This document shows positions 40,483 through 48,100 of a stretch of 64,000 bases of DNA, piece by piece. The DNA is from Yersinia ruckeri ATCC 29473 (GTDB taxonomy: Bacteria > Pseudomonadota > Gammaproteobacteria > Enterobacterales > Enterobacteriaceae). Location: contig NZ_KN150747.1 in the NCBI RefSeq assembly GCF_000754815.1, positions 1,705,908-1,769,907 on the forward strand, in the 5' to 3' direction. The notes beneath the pieces are model-generated. The model had not been told where the DNA came from and made no database searches. It worked only from the letters and a program-made list of their open reading frames with translations. The translations under genes and the position numbers were made by a program. Position 1 is the first letter of the stretch, and the number at the start of each line of letters is the position of its first letter.

Positions 40483-41301
40483 ATGATACGACATATTGCT
40501 TTTTTCTTTAGTTTATTACCTGTTTTTTTCATCGGAGTAGCTTATAGCGCCGTCACTGTTGATCCCAATACCCGTCGGCTCAGCGGTTCATTCAGCGCTG
40601 CTGATCAGCCCTATGAACTGACGCGTACTAACGTCAGGCTGGCATCGAATAACTACTCCATGGATATTGTGCCTGGTCATCAGTCTTCTAGCCGATGTAT
40701 CCCTGCCACGGATGCCACTGTTTTACCGCCTGGGTGCATTGATGTTATGGTTGGCTATCAAACGCAAAATATGGTGAGTTACTCGCAAGTTGCCACTTTT
40801 ACCAACCAATATATCAATGCTGGTGTCACTCTTCCTAGTACGGTCAATCTGAATGTCGATAATACGTTAATTGCTTGTCATGGTGCAGTCCCTGCTATCA
40901 GAACTATTGTCAGAAAGTGTTTATCAGTAGTGATTCCCGCAGCAATTGTTGAACCGCCATGTACCATTAGTACCGCTCCGATAACGATTAATCACGGCTC
41001 ACTTAATGCTAATGTAGTTAATGGAAATACGGCATCGAATTATTTATCGATCCAATGTAGAACTGGCCAATATTTGACGGTGACACCCGCAGCCACTGAT
41101 ATAACTTTACGTTCTGATGGCAGCTTGAAAACAAAAATAAGAGTTAATGATTCTAGCAGTGCTAACGGTGGTAGTCTGGTTTATGCTCCAGCAGGAGGCT
41201 ATATTACGGTAAAAGTATCATCAACTTTGAATTTACCCTATGGTTCTGTTACTGCTGGCAGTTTTAATGGAAGCACTGTACTGACTATAAACGTTATTTA
41301 G
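40483..41301 (+). CDS. Putative fimbrial tip adhesin
   Basis: The 272-aa precursor has a signal peptide (ending GVAYS) followed by an N-terminal domain of about 140 residues unlike pilins, with cysteines near residues 66, 79, 127 and 140. A C-terminal pilin-like domain starts at EPPCTISTAPITIN and ends TVLTINVI. This two-domain layout and last position in the operon fit a tip adhesin. I do not recognise the receptor-binding domain. Confidence 0.78.
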   Translation: MIRHIAFFFSLLPVFFIGVAYSAVTVDPNTRRLSGSFSAADQPYELTRTNVRLASNNYSMDIVPGHQSSSRCIPATDATVLPPGCIDVMVGYQTQNMVSYSQVATFTNQYINAGVTLPSTVNLNVDNTLIACHGAVPAIRTIVRKCLSVVIPAAIVEPPCTISTAPITINHGSLNANVVNGNTASNYLSIQCRTGQYLTVTPAATDITLRSDGSLKTKIRVNDSSSANGGSLVYAPAGGYITVKVSSTLNLPYGSVTAGSFNGSTVLTINVI

Positions 41302-41387
41302 TTTTACTTGTGAATTTTTAATAAAAACAGCTCCTTATATAAGTAAGGGGTTACCCTTAAATATTGATATGATATGCTTATTTTATA

Positions 41388-43088
41388 ATGTTCGCATATC
41401 CTTATGCGGTCATGATGAAAGTGAAAAATATAATACTAGCCATTACTTCATTATATATGTTGCTTATTATGCACATATACATTCCCAATATGGGTGGTTC
41501 GGGATTGCTGCTGCCTGGTAATATAATTGGCTGGATTGTGATATTGTTAATCATACTTTATGCATGGTGTCACTTTGACCACTTTAGCATATTAAAGGTT
41601 AATTCATCATGCTATTTATTTCTAATTGGTATATTATTTCTATCTATACCAATATTTAATCAAAATATTTTCTCTAACCAACAAGGTACTATTAGGGTAC
41701 TTGCCGTTTTCGGTGGGTTAGTATGCTATTTGACATTTTTACAATGCCAATTTAGTGCTAAAGATAAAATATTTATACTATGGATATTAGTCGGTTCAGC
41801 TTTAGTTGAGGCTGTATTGGTGTTATTGCAAGCGTTCATCCTGTCTGAAAATAATTGGATGGAGTTTGACATCTTATCCTCGCGTCCTTATGGTATTTTC
41901 CAGCAAGTGAATGTAATGGCTAGCTTTATTTCTACTGGGTTAGTCATAGGCATTTATTTGTATATCATGAGGAATGATAGGAAAGGTTTTTTCCCGATAG
42001 GAATACGAACTATTGATGTTGCTAATATTACTCTGCTTTTTTCACTCTTGTTGTTTTCAATGACCATAGTGTTGCTTCAATCTAGAATTGGTTATTTAGG
42101 ATCTATATTGAGTGGTGGTTTTTTACTGATGACTCATTATAAGAATAATAAATTACATTGTTTTATAGTAGTATTGTTTATTATTGTCGGAGTATTCAAC
42201 GGTTTTCTTATTTTATCGGAAAATATTATTACACAAGTTTCGCATTCATCTTCTAACAATGAAAGATTATTGATATTAAAATACACATGGGAAATGATTC
42301 AGCAAAAAATGTGGTTGGGCTGGGGATATGGTGGTTTTGAGTACGGTTTTCATCATTTTTTGGCGGGAAAAATACCAGCAATATCTATGAATCGCGTTAC
42401 TCACCCCCATAATGAATTGTTGTTTTGGTGGGTTGAAGGCGGGGTTTTTGCTTTGGTCGGAATGCTATTTTTATTGGCGGGTTACCTTCGATTGTTATTT
42501 TATCCCCGTAATAAAATTAGCGCATCATTATGGTTACTGACACTGCCAATTACGTTACATATGATGACTGAATATCCATTATATCAATCAGTCGCTCATA
42601 TCATTACATTGATTTTGTTATTGTCATTGATCACTAATGATACGAAAGTTAATTCTGGTTTAATTCCAGTGAAAATGAAGTTTTTCAACTCTGTGGTTGT
42701 GCTTTTTTCATTGTGTGCTTTGTATTTTATGGTCACTGGATTTAAGACGTCAATAGTATTGACGAACTTAGAACGAGGAAGGTTTATTTCATTCGCACCT
42801 GCCAGAGAATTATATAATCCATATATAAATATCACTAGGTATAAATTTGATGAGCAGATGCATAATTTGATATTATTCAATACCAATAAAGACTCGAAAC
42901 TATTGCAAGACTATCTCATCTGGGGGGATGAGTATTCAAAGTGTTACGTTAATATAAATGTATATTTTAATATGATAAAAATAGCAAATTTTCTAAATAT
43001 GCACGGGAAAGTTAAACAGTTAGTCAGTGAGGCCCGTTTGTTATTTGGTTACCGTGACGACTTTATTGTTTATCTCGATGGTCTATAA
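41388..43088 (+). CDS. PglL/Wzy-like O-oligosaccharyltransferase or polymerase
   Basis: The 566-aa inner-membrane protein has about 12 hydrophobic segments. The family motifs are FQQVNVMASF (about residues 177-186) and HPHNELLFWWVEGG (about 340-353), placing it with PglL/PilO-type protein glycosylation ligases (Wzy_C superfamily) rather than WaaL. The C-terminal 130 residues are soluble, like the Wzy_C_2 part. It starts 86 bases after the adhesin gene on the same strand. The start is uncertain (41388, 41412 or 41415), with no good ribosome site at any. It may glycosylate a periplasmic or fimbrial protein, or act as an O-antigen polymerase; sequence alone does not decide. Confidence 0.78.
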   Translation: MFAYPYAVMMKVKNIILAITSLYMLLIMHIYIPNMGGSGLLLPGNIIGWIVILLIILYAWCHFDHFSILKVNSSCYLFLIGILFLSIPIFNQNIFSNQQGTIRVLAVFGGLVCYLTFLQCQFSAKDKIFILWILVGSALVEAVLVLLQAFILSENNWMEFDILSSRPYGIFQQVNVMASFISTGLVIGIYLYIMRNDRKGFFPIGIRTIDVANITLLFSLLLFSMTIVLLQSRIGYLGSILSGGFLLMTHYKNNKLHCFIVVLFIIVGVFNGFLILSENIITQVSHSSSNNERLLILKYTWEMIQQKMWLGWGYGGFEYGFHHFLAGKIPAISMNRVTHPHNELLFWWVEGGVFALVGMLFLLAGYLRLLFYPRNKISASLWLLTLPITLHMMTEYPLYQSVAHIITLILLLSLITNDTKVNSGLIPVKMKFFNSVVVLFSLCALYFMVTGFKTSIVLTNLERGRFISFAPARELYNPYINITRYKFDEQMHNLILFNTNKDSKLLQDYLIWGDEYSKCYVNINVYFNMIKIANFLNMHGKVKQLVSEARLLFGYRDDFIVYLDGL

Positions 43089-43225
43089 ATGTTGTCATGA
43101 ATAAAATCTTGCTGTGGGTTGTCTTGTGCTAGCGATAGAAAAATCAGCATGTATAAAAATCGATTTTTATAGGTTAAAAATAACATATTAAGTTAATGCT
43201 TTTTATTCGCTAGCCCATTAAAACT

Positions 43226-43267
43226 AAAAAATGCGGTTCTGACGTAGGTCAGTAACCGCAATTTTTT
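43226..43267. terminator. Bidirectional terminator beyond ybcJ
   Basis: TGCGGTT pairs with AACCGCA, with a second stem TGAC/GTCA inside, and runs of A before and T after give termination on both strands. It resembles the cysS terminator at 31648-31685. Confidence 0.88.
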
Positions 43268-43322
43268 AGCCAGAATCTGTTGCAATAATTGGCTAATTAA
43301 AACTTGCCATAATCAATGGCAA

Positions 43323-43535
43323 CTAAGCTTTAACTTGTACTTTCATGCCTTGAAACTCAACAATTTGGTCAGCTAGAATTTTGCAGCGTTTACGGGTTTC
43401 TACATTTCCGTCAACCTTTACCTGTCCATCAGCAATCGCGGCTTTTGCTGAGGCACCGCTGTCGTTCCAACCTTGCAACTTCAATAAATCACAAAGCTCG
43501 ACGTGCGGGTGTTTTTCCAAATGAAAAATGTCCAT
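43323..43535 (-). CDS. ybcJ: S4-domain RNA-binding protein YbcJ
   Basis: This is a 70-aa protein consisting of a single S4-like RNA-binding fold (LEKHPHVELCDLLKLQGW ... AAIADGQVKVDGNVETRKR). It is a conserved neighbour of folD in enterobacteria. Its exact RNA target is unknown. It follows folD by 14 bases on the same strand. Confidence 0.95.
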   Translation of the reverse strand: MDIFHLEKHPHVELCDLLKLQGWNDSGASAKAAIADGQVKVDGNVETRKRCKILADQIVEFQGMKVQVKA

Positions 43536-43549
43536 TACTATCCTTTAAA

Positions 43550-44416
43550 TCAATTTTCGTTGATACCGTGATATTCCTCGCAGGCTTGCAAGGTATTTTG
43601 AATCAGTGTTGCTACGGTCATTGGACCAACACCACCAGGAACTGGGGTAATCCAACCGGCACGTTCAACGGCGACATCAAACTCTACATCTCCCACTACT
43701 TTACCACTTTCCAAGCGGTTGATGCCGACATCAATTACGATCGCGCCTGGTTTAATCCAACTGCCTGGAATAAAGCCCGGCTTACCGACGGCGACAACCA
43801 GTAAATCAGCACGCTCAACATGCGCGCGTAGATCTTGGGTAAAGCGATGAGTCACGGTGGTTGTGCAGCCAGCCAGCAGCAACTCAAGGCTCATCGGGCG
43901 GCCTACAATATTGGATGCGCCAACCACAACGGCATTCAGACCGTAGGTGTTGATACCACTACGTTCCAGTAGAGTAACGATGCCACGAGGAGTGCAAGGA
44001 CGTAGCTTTGGCGCACGTTGACACAAGCGGCCGACATTATAAGGATGGAAACCGTCTACGTCCTTGTCTGGGCTAATACGTTCCAGCACTTTTACGTTAT
44101 CAATACCGGCAGGTAACGGCAGCTGTACCAAAATGCCGTCAATTTCAGCATCTTTATTCAGAGTATCAATCAAAGCCAGTAATTCGGCTTCAGAAGTACT
44201 GGTGGGCATGTCGTAAGAACGAGAAAGGAATCCCACTTCTTCACAGGCTTTGCGTTTACTACCCACGTAAATCTGTGAGGCTGGATTTTCACCCACCAGC
44301 ACGACCGCTAGGCCAGGGGCACGTTTACCCAAAGCCAAACGCTGTTGAACCAGTGCAGCGACTTCAATTCTGACTTGCTGCGCAATCGTTTTACCGTCAA
44401 TAATTTTTGCTGACAT
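43550..44416 (-). CDS. folD: Methylenetetrahydrofolate dehydrogenase/cyclohydrolase FolD
   Basis: FolD interconverts 5,10-methylene-THF and 10-formyl-THF in one-carbon metabolism. The 288-aa protein has the [13 protein letters not shown] segment with the catalytic Tyr and Lys, the substrate segment LVQLPLP, the NADP-binding [12 protein letters not shown], and the C-terminal [10 protein letters not shown]. Length and layout match the family. Confidence 0.98.
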   Translation of the reverse strand: MSAKIIDGKTIAQQVRIEVAALVQQRLALGKRAPGLAVVLVGENPASQIYVGSKRKACEEVGFLSRSYDMPTSTSEAELLALIDTLNKDAEIDGILVQLPLPAGIDNVKVLERISPDKDVDGFHPYNVGRLCQRAPKLRPCTPRGIVTLLERSGINTYGLNAVVVGASNIVGRPMSLELLLAGCTTTVTHRFTQDLRAHVERADLLVVAVGKPGFIPGSWIKPGAIVIDVGINRLESGKVVGDVEFDVAVERAGWITPVPGGVGPMTVATLIQNTLQACEEYHGINEN

Positions 44417-44538
44417 CAGTGGAGGAGTCCATCAATTAAAAAAGCGGGAATATCCCTATTTTGTCAGAAGCGAGGCGCGCTGTCAGGCGTAGAATAACGA
44501 ATAAATGTACAGGTGAGTGGTTGTAAGGCGAAAACCCA

Positions 44539-44566
44539 TTGACTCGCAGGTGTCTGCCCGTATAAT
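44539..44566 (+). promoter_or_regulatory. Promoter of the tRNA-Arg gene
   Basis: TTGACT (44539-44544) and TATAAT (44561-44566) are separated by 16 bases, about 50 bases upstream of the mature tRNA. This is a near-consensus sigma-70 promoter. Confidence 0.85.
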
Positions 44567-44619
44567 CCAACTCCGCAACTGACCATCCGCAGCAAGTTAT
44601 CTTGTGGAAAATCAACAAT

Positions 44620-44696
44620 GCGCCCTTAGCTCAGTTGGATAGAGCAACGGCCTTCTAAGCCGTAGGTCACAGGTTCGAATCCTGTAGGGCGTACCA
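44620..44696 (+). tRNA. argU: tRNA-Arg (anticodon TCT)
   Basis: The 77-nt gene folds into a full cloverleaf with GCGCCCT/AGGGCGT acceptor stem (G1:U72), anticodon stem ACGGC/GCCGT, and encoded CCA. The anticodon TCT at 44654-44656 reads AGA. It corresponds to E. coli argU, which is also next to folD and is the DLP12 prophage site. An integrase follows directly, so its 3' end is the likely attachment site here. Confidence 0.98.
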
Positions 44697-44891
44697 TTTT
44701 CAAGTAAATAGACGTCAATCGACGTCTTTTTTTATGCCTGAAATTCAGTGAGTTGGGTGATTTTGGCGCGTCGAAATTCTCTCAGAGTCTACCTACATCT
44801 ACCAGCATCAAGTAGTATCTGTTGGTATGTGTGATGGTACATCCCCGTTCAATGAAATCTTGTACCAACAGCCAGCAACGGAGGGCCTCAA

Positions 44892-46106
44892 ATGGCATTA
44901 ACCGATGTGAAGGTAAGAAGTGCAAAGCCCACGGATAAGCCTTATAAGCTTACTGATGGCGAAGGCATGCATTTAATGGTTCATCCTAATGGTTCTAAAT
45001 ACTGGCGCTTACAGTACCGCTTTGATGGTAAACAAAAGATGTTGGCGTTGGGTATCTATCCTGAGATTTCGTTATCTGAAGCCAGGCAGCGGAGAGATGA
45101 AGCTAAGCGGCAAGTCGCAAACTATATCGATCCCAGCGAACAGAAAAAGGTTGAGAAACAAGCTCGCAAAGTGACAGTGGAAAATACCTTCAAAGCTATC
45201 GCATTAGAATGGCATGAGTACAAACGTCCTAACTGGTCGAAGGGTTATGCTGAAGACATTATGGAGGCGTTTGAAAACGATATCTTTCCGGATATCGGTA
45301 AGCGCCCAATTGCAGAGATAAAGCCTCTGGAGATCCTTAGTTCACTTCGCAAACTCGAAAAACGTGGTGTACTCGACAAGTTGCGCAAAATCCGTCAGGC
45401 CTGCAACCAGGTGTTTCGTTACGCTATTGTCACTGGTCGAGCTGAAAGTAACCCAGCCTCAGAGTTGGCAAGTGCATTAACCCCGCCAAAATCTGTTCAT
45501 TACCCTCATTTGCTAGCGGATGAACTTCCTTCTTTTTTAGAGGCTCTCACCGCTTACTCCGGCAGCCCAATAACTCGGCTAGCAACAAAGATTCTGATGT
45601 TGACGGGAGTTCGTACCGTTGAACTTAGAATGGCCGAATGGAAAGAATTCGACTTCGATAAGCGAGTTTGGGAAGTACCGGTAGAAAGGATGAAGATGCG
45701 CCGCCCACATCTGGTGCCATTGTCCGATCAGGTAGTGGGAGCACTACGTGAAATCCATGCTGTGACTGGTCGCTACAATCTGGTATTTCCTGGGCGTAAC
45801 GACATCACTAAGCCGATGAGCGAAGCGAGTATTAATCAGGTACTGAAAAGGGTGGGGTATCACGGGAAGGCGACTGGCCATGGTTTCCGGCACACGATGA
45901 GTACTATCTTGCACGAACAAGGCTATAACACGGCGTGGATCGAGTTACAGCTTGCTCATGTGGATAAGAACACCATTCGTGGCACGTACAACCATGCTCA
46001 ATATCTGGAGCAGCGTAGGGATATGTTGCAGTGGTATGGGGATTATATTGACAAACTAGAACTCGGTGGGGGTGTGGTTCACGGGGAGTTTGGTAGCCGA
46101 GCCTAA
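44892..46106 (+). CDS. P4-type tyrosine recombinase (integrase)
   Basis: The 404-aa protein integrates and excises elements at tRNA genes. The N-terminal arm-binding domain (MALTDVKVRSAKPTDKPYKL, DGEGMHLMV) is typical of the P4/CP4 family. The catalytic residues are in place: Arg in LTGVRTVELR, HGFRHT for the HxxR box, and the nucleophile Tyr in IRGTYNHAQYLEQRR. It lies 195 bases after tRNA-Arg in the same direction, the standard arrangement. It appears complete and functional. Confidence 0.97.
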   Translation: MALTDVKVRSAKPTDKPYKLTDGEGMHLMVHPNGSKYWRLQYRFDGKQKMLALGIYPEISLSEARQRRDEAKRQVANYIDPSEQKKVEKQARKVTVENTFKAIALEWHEYKRPNWSKGYAEDIMEAFENDIFPDIGKRPIAEIKPLEILSSLRKLEKRGVLDKLRKIRQACNQVFRYAIVTGRAESNPASELASALTPPKSVHYPHLLADELPSFLEALTAYSGSPITRLATKILMLTGVRTVELRMAEWKEFDFDKRVWEVPVERMKMRRPHLVPLSDQVVGALREIHAVTGRYNLVFPGRNDITKPMSEASINQVLKRVGYHGKATGHGFRHTMSTILHEQGYNTAWIELQLAHVDKNTIRGTYNHAQYLEQRRDMLQWYGDYIDKLELGGGVVHGEFGSRA

Positions 46107-46377
46107 GTTAACGTGATTTTTCTTAATTAGATCAACAGTGCTAGAGCGAAAGTGCTGGCACTGTTGGTTTCAGCAGCCACTTGTTTTTTTTCGGTGAGAT
46201 AATGGAAGGTTTGCGCTGGGTTGGTGACCGTAATCTGGCCGGAACCGATGATCGCGAACACCGTCAAAAAAGTAATGCGTGTGATGGACTATGATACCTA
46301 GGTTGAAATTGCGGACGTATTGTCACCGCCAAGGTTTTTGACCATATTTCAGAACTATGGCTTGTAGTTCGTTGATT

Positions 46378-46491
46378 GAGTCGGGATTGTGGTCGAAGGA
46401 TGCGGTAGAGCGGCAGATGAGCCATCACGAGCGTAACTCTGTACATGCTGCTTATATTCATAAGGCGGAACACCTTGATGAGTGTTCTTGA
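46378..46491 (+). pseudogene. Relic of a second integrase (C-terminal fragment)
   Basis: Thirty-seven codons read ESGLWSKDAVERQMSHHERN and then SVHAAYIHKAEHLDE before a stop. This is the C-terminal catalytic segment of a P4-type integrase, including the nucleophile Tyr. The residues that normally follow (RR and the tail) are missing, and upstream sequence is not recognisable. It differs from the intact integrase next to it, so it is from another element. No start codon or ribosome site is associated with it. Confidence 0.75.
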
Positions 46492-46558
46492 CCCGCCATA
46501 TCCTACCAGTTATGCAGCCAATAGAAGATATCTTGCGTTGCATGGGTACCCTATCACC

Positions 46559-46593
46559 AAAAAAGTCAGTTACCATTAATGGCAACTGACTTT
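46559..46593 (-). terminator. Terminator of the NERD-kinase-helicase operon
   Basis: On the minus strand AGTCAGTT pairs with AACTGACT (inner GCCATTAATGGT also pairs), then TTTTTT. It lies just after the stop of the 500-aa gene. Confidence 0.85.
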
Positions 46594-46597
46594 GATA

Positions 46598-48100
46598 TCA
46601 GCGATTCAAGCTAAGAATAGGTCTGGTAGCAGGCCGAGATATGGGAATGGTTAGCCAGTTTTGTGGTAGCAAATCTTGGATTTTGTCTGGGGAATTTGTC
46701 CCTTTGGAAGAGGCCCAAGTACAATTCAAATTGCTGAAGTCGCCGACTCTAGATTTAAACAATAATTCCAAGTGCTTAATCCGGTCCGGGTCTTTGGTCA
46801 TGTACCCAATAGGCAAACTCACCCCGCTATCGGTATTAGGTTGACCATGGTACTGAATCAGGCCAAAAATGTCGGGAATTACAAACAACTCGAGTCGATC
46901 GAGGGCTAACGGGGTCGACAAACCACATGGGAATATATTCTTCAGGTACTGTCGTACATCCCAGTGTCCACCTTGATGAATTAGGGATACTTTTGCATCG
47001 CTATCTTTCTGCTCAAGAATGCTTTTGAGATCCTGAACAAAGCGATCTATGTCTTCTGAGTTGGCCCCCCAAAATGGAACATTGCTCGGCATCCACAGTG
47101 CTTTTAGATCTGTAACTTCATCCTGCTCGTGTAGTGTTTTACGAATCCATTGCAACGCATCACGCCGATTTTCAAGTAGATATAAGGGTCCAAATACACC
47201 ACGCGTATCAGTCGAGCCATAACCAGTCTTGCTCTCATCTCGGGCAAGCATCCAACGTGAGTAGTCTACCCGGTATCCGTTGACAAAATTTTTCAACACG
47301 TGGTCATTAGCTAATTGGCAGTAAGTTTCCGCATCTGTGCCTTTTTCTTCGATGTAGTTCGAGCCAAGGAAATCTGCGATATGGGCTTCCAGCTTACTGC
47401 TGAGGGGGCGACTCTGGTTAGGGCCCAGCCGTTCAGCGGAGCGGATCAACTGTTTTGGCTCACCCTTAGCCTGCTGATAGGTGAACTCAATATCGACTGC
47501 TAGCTGAAGTACATCACTAGCACTGCTGCCCATCACTTTGTAAAGTTGGGTACGTTGACGTTCGTGCTCGTTGTTGCGAGTGATTTCTAGATGGCTGCGG
47601 AACTGTCGACCGAATTCTTCAATGATTTTATCCATTCCTAATCCCTTTGCGGATTCGGGCATGGCAAGCTCTGGTAGACCGAACATCAACCGACTCAGCC
47701 GCTGTTCTTTACGTACTGTCAAAGCGAAAGCGTCAAGTATTACATGTTCGGTCTGCTCGTTGTATTTAACCAGCATTGGTACGCCATCACCATAACCGAC
47801 CTGACTCTTTAACAGTGGACTGGGGACTAGGTAACCTTGGTTATCCAATGCGGCTAGGCGTTTATCTTCTAATGAATTAAGCAACTCTTCTTCTTCTCGC
47901 TCCGAGAGCCCGAAGAATTCACGGAGCTCGAGGGGCAACATCCGTTCAAAGAGTATAAGTAGTCGGCAAGCAAATAGCTCAATGGCAGGCATGGGCTTTT
48001 CTTCGGTCCATGCTACGTTCATGATGTATTTTCGGGCGGGAATCAGGATGGTGATGCGGTTCCCAACACGAGCTTTAGTATCTGTAGAAAGCGAGATCAT
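46598..48100 (-). CDS. Unknown 500-aa partner of the NERD-kinase-helicase protein
   Basis: I do not recognise this family. The N-terminal part (about residues 36-95; ILFERMLPLELREFFGLSER, then LVPSPLL) looks like a winged helix preceded by a short beta region. The middle is charged and helical (NNEHERQRTQLYK), and the C-terminal half is mixed alpha/beta with no catalytic motif I can name (WMPSNVPFWGANSED, HQGGHWDVRQY). No TM helix or signal peptide is visible, so it should be cytoplasmic. Its ATG overlaps the stop of the 1664-aa gene by four bases (ATGA), so the two are made together and probably act together. A terminator follows immediately, closing a two-gene operon. A defence role is inferred from context only. 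Confidence 0.8.
   Translation of the reverse strand: MISLSTDTKARVGNRITILIPARKYIMNVAWTEEKPMPAIELFACRLLILFERMLPLELREFFGLSEREEEELLNSLEDKRLAALDNQGYLVPSPLLKSQVGYGDGVPMLVKYNEQTEHVILDAFALTVRKEQRLSRLMFGLPELAMPESAKGLGMDKIIEEFGRQFRSHLEITRNNEHERQRTQLYKVMGSSASDVLQLAVDIEFTYQQAKGEPKQLIRSAERLGPNQSRPLSSKLEAHIADFLGSNYIEEKGTDAETYCQLANDHVLKNFVNGYRVDYSRWMLARDESKTGYGSTDTRGVFGPLYLLENRRDALQWIRKTLHEQDEVTDLKALWMPSNVPFWGANSEDIDRFVQDLKSILEQKDSDAKVSLIHQGGHWDVRQYLKNIFPCGLSTPLALDRLELFVIPDIFGLIQYHGQPNTDSGVSLPIGYMTKDPDRIKHLELLFKSRVGDFSNLNCTWASSKGTNSPDKIQDLLPQNWLTIPISRPATRPILSLNR

Noticed and set aside
46107-46377. Possible gene between integrase and integrase relic
   Set aside because: Short frames on both strands have no start context or recognisable motif.
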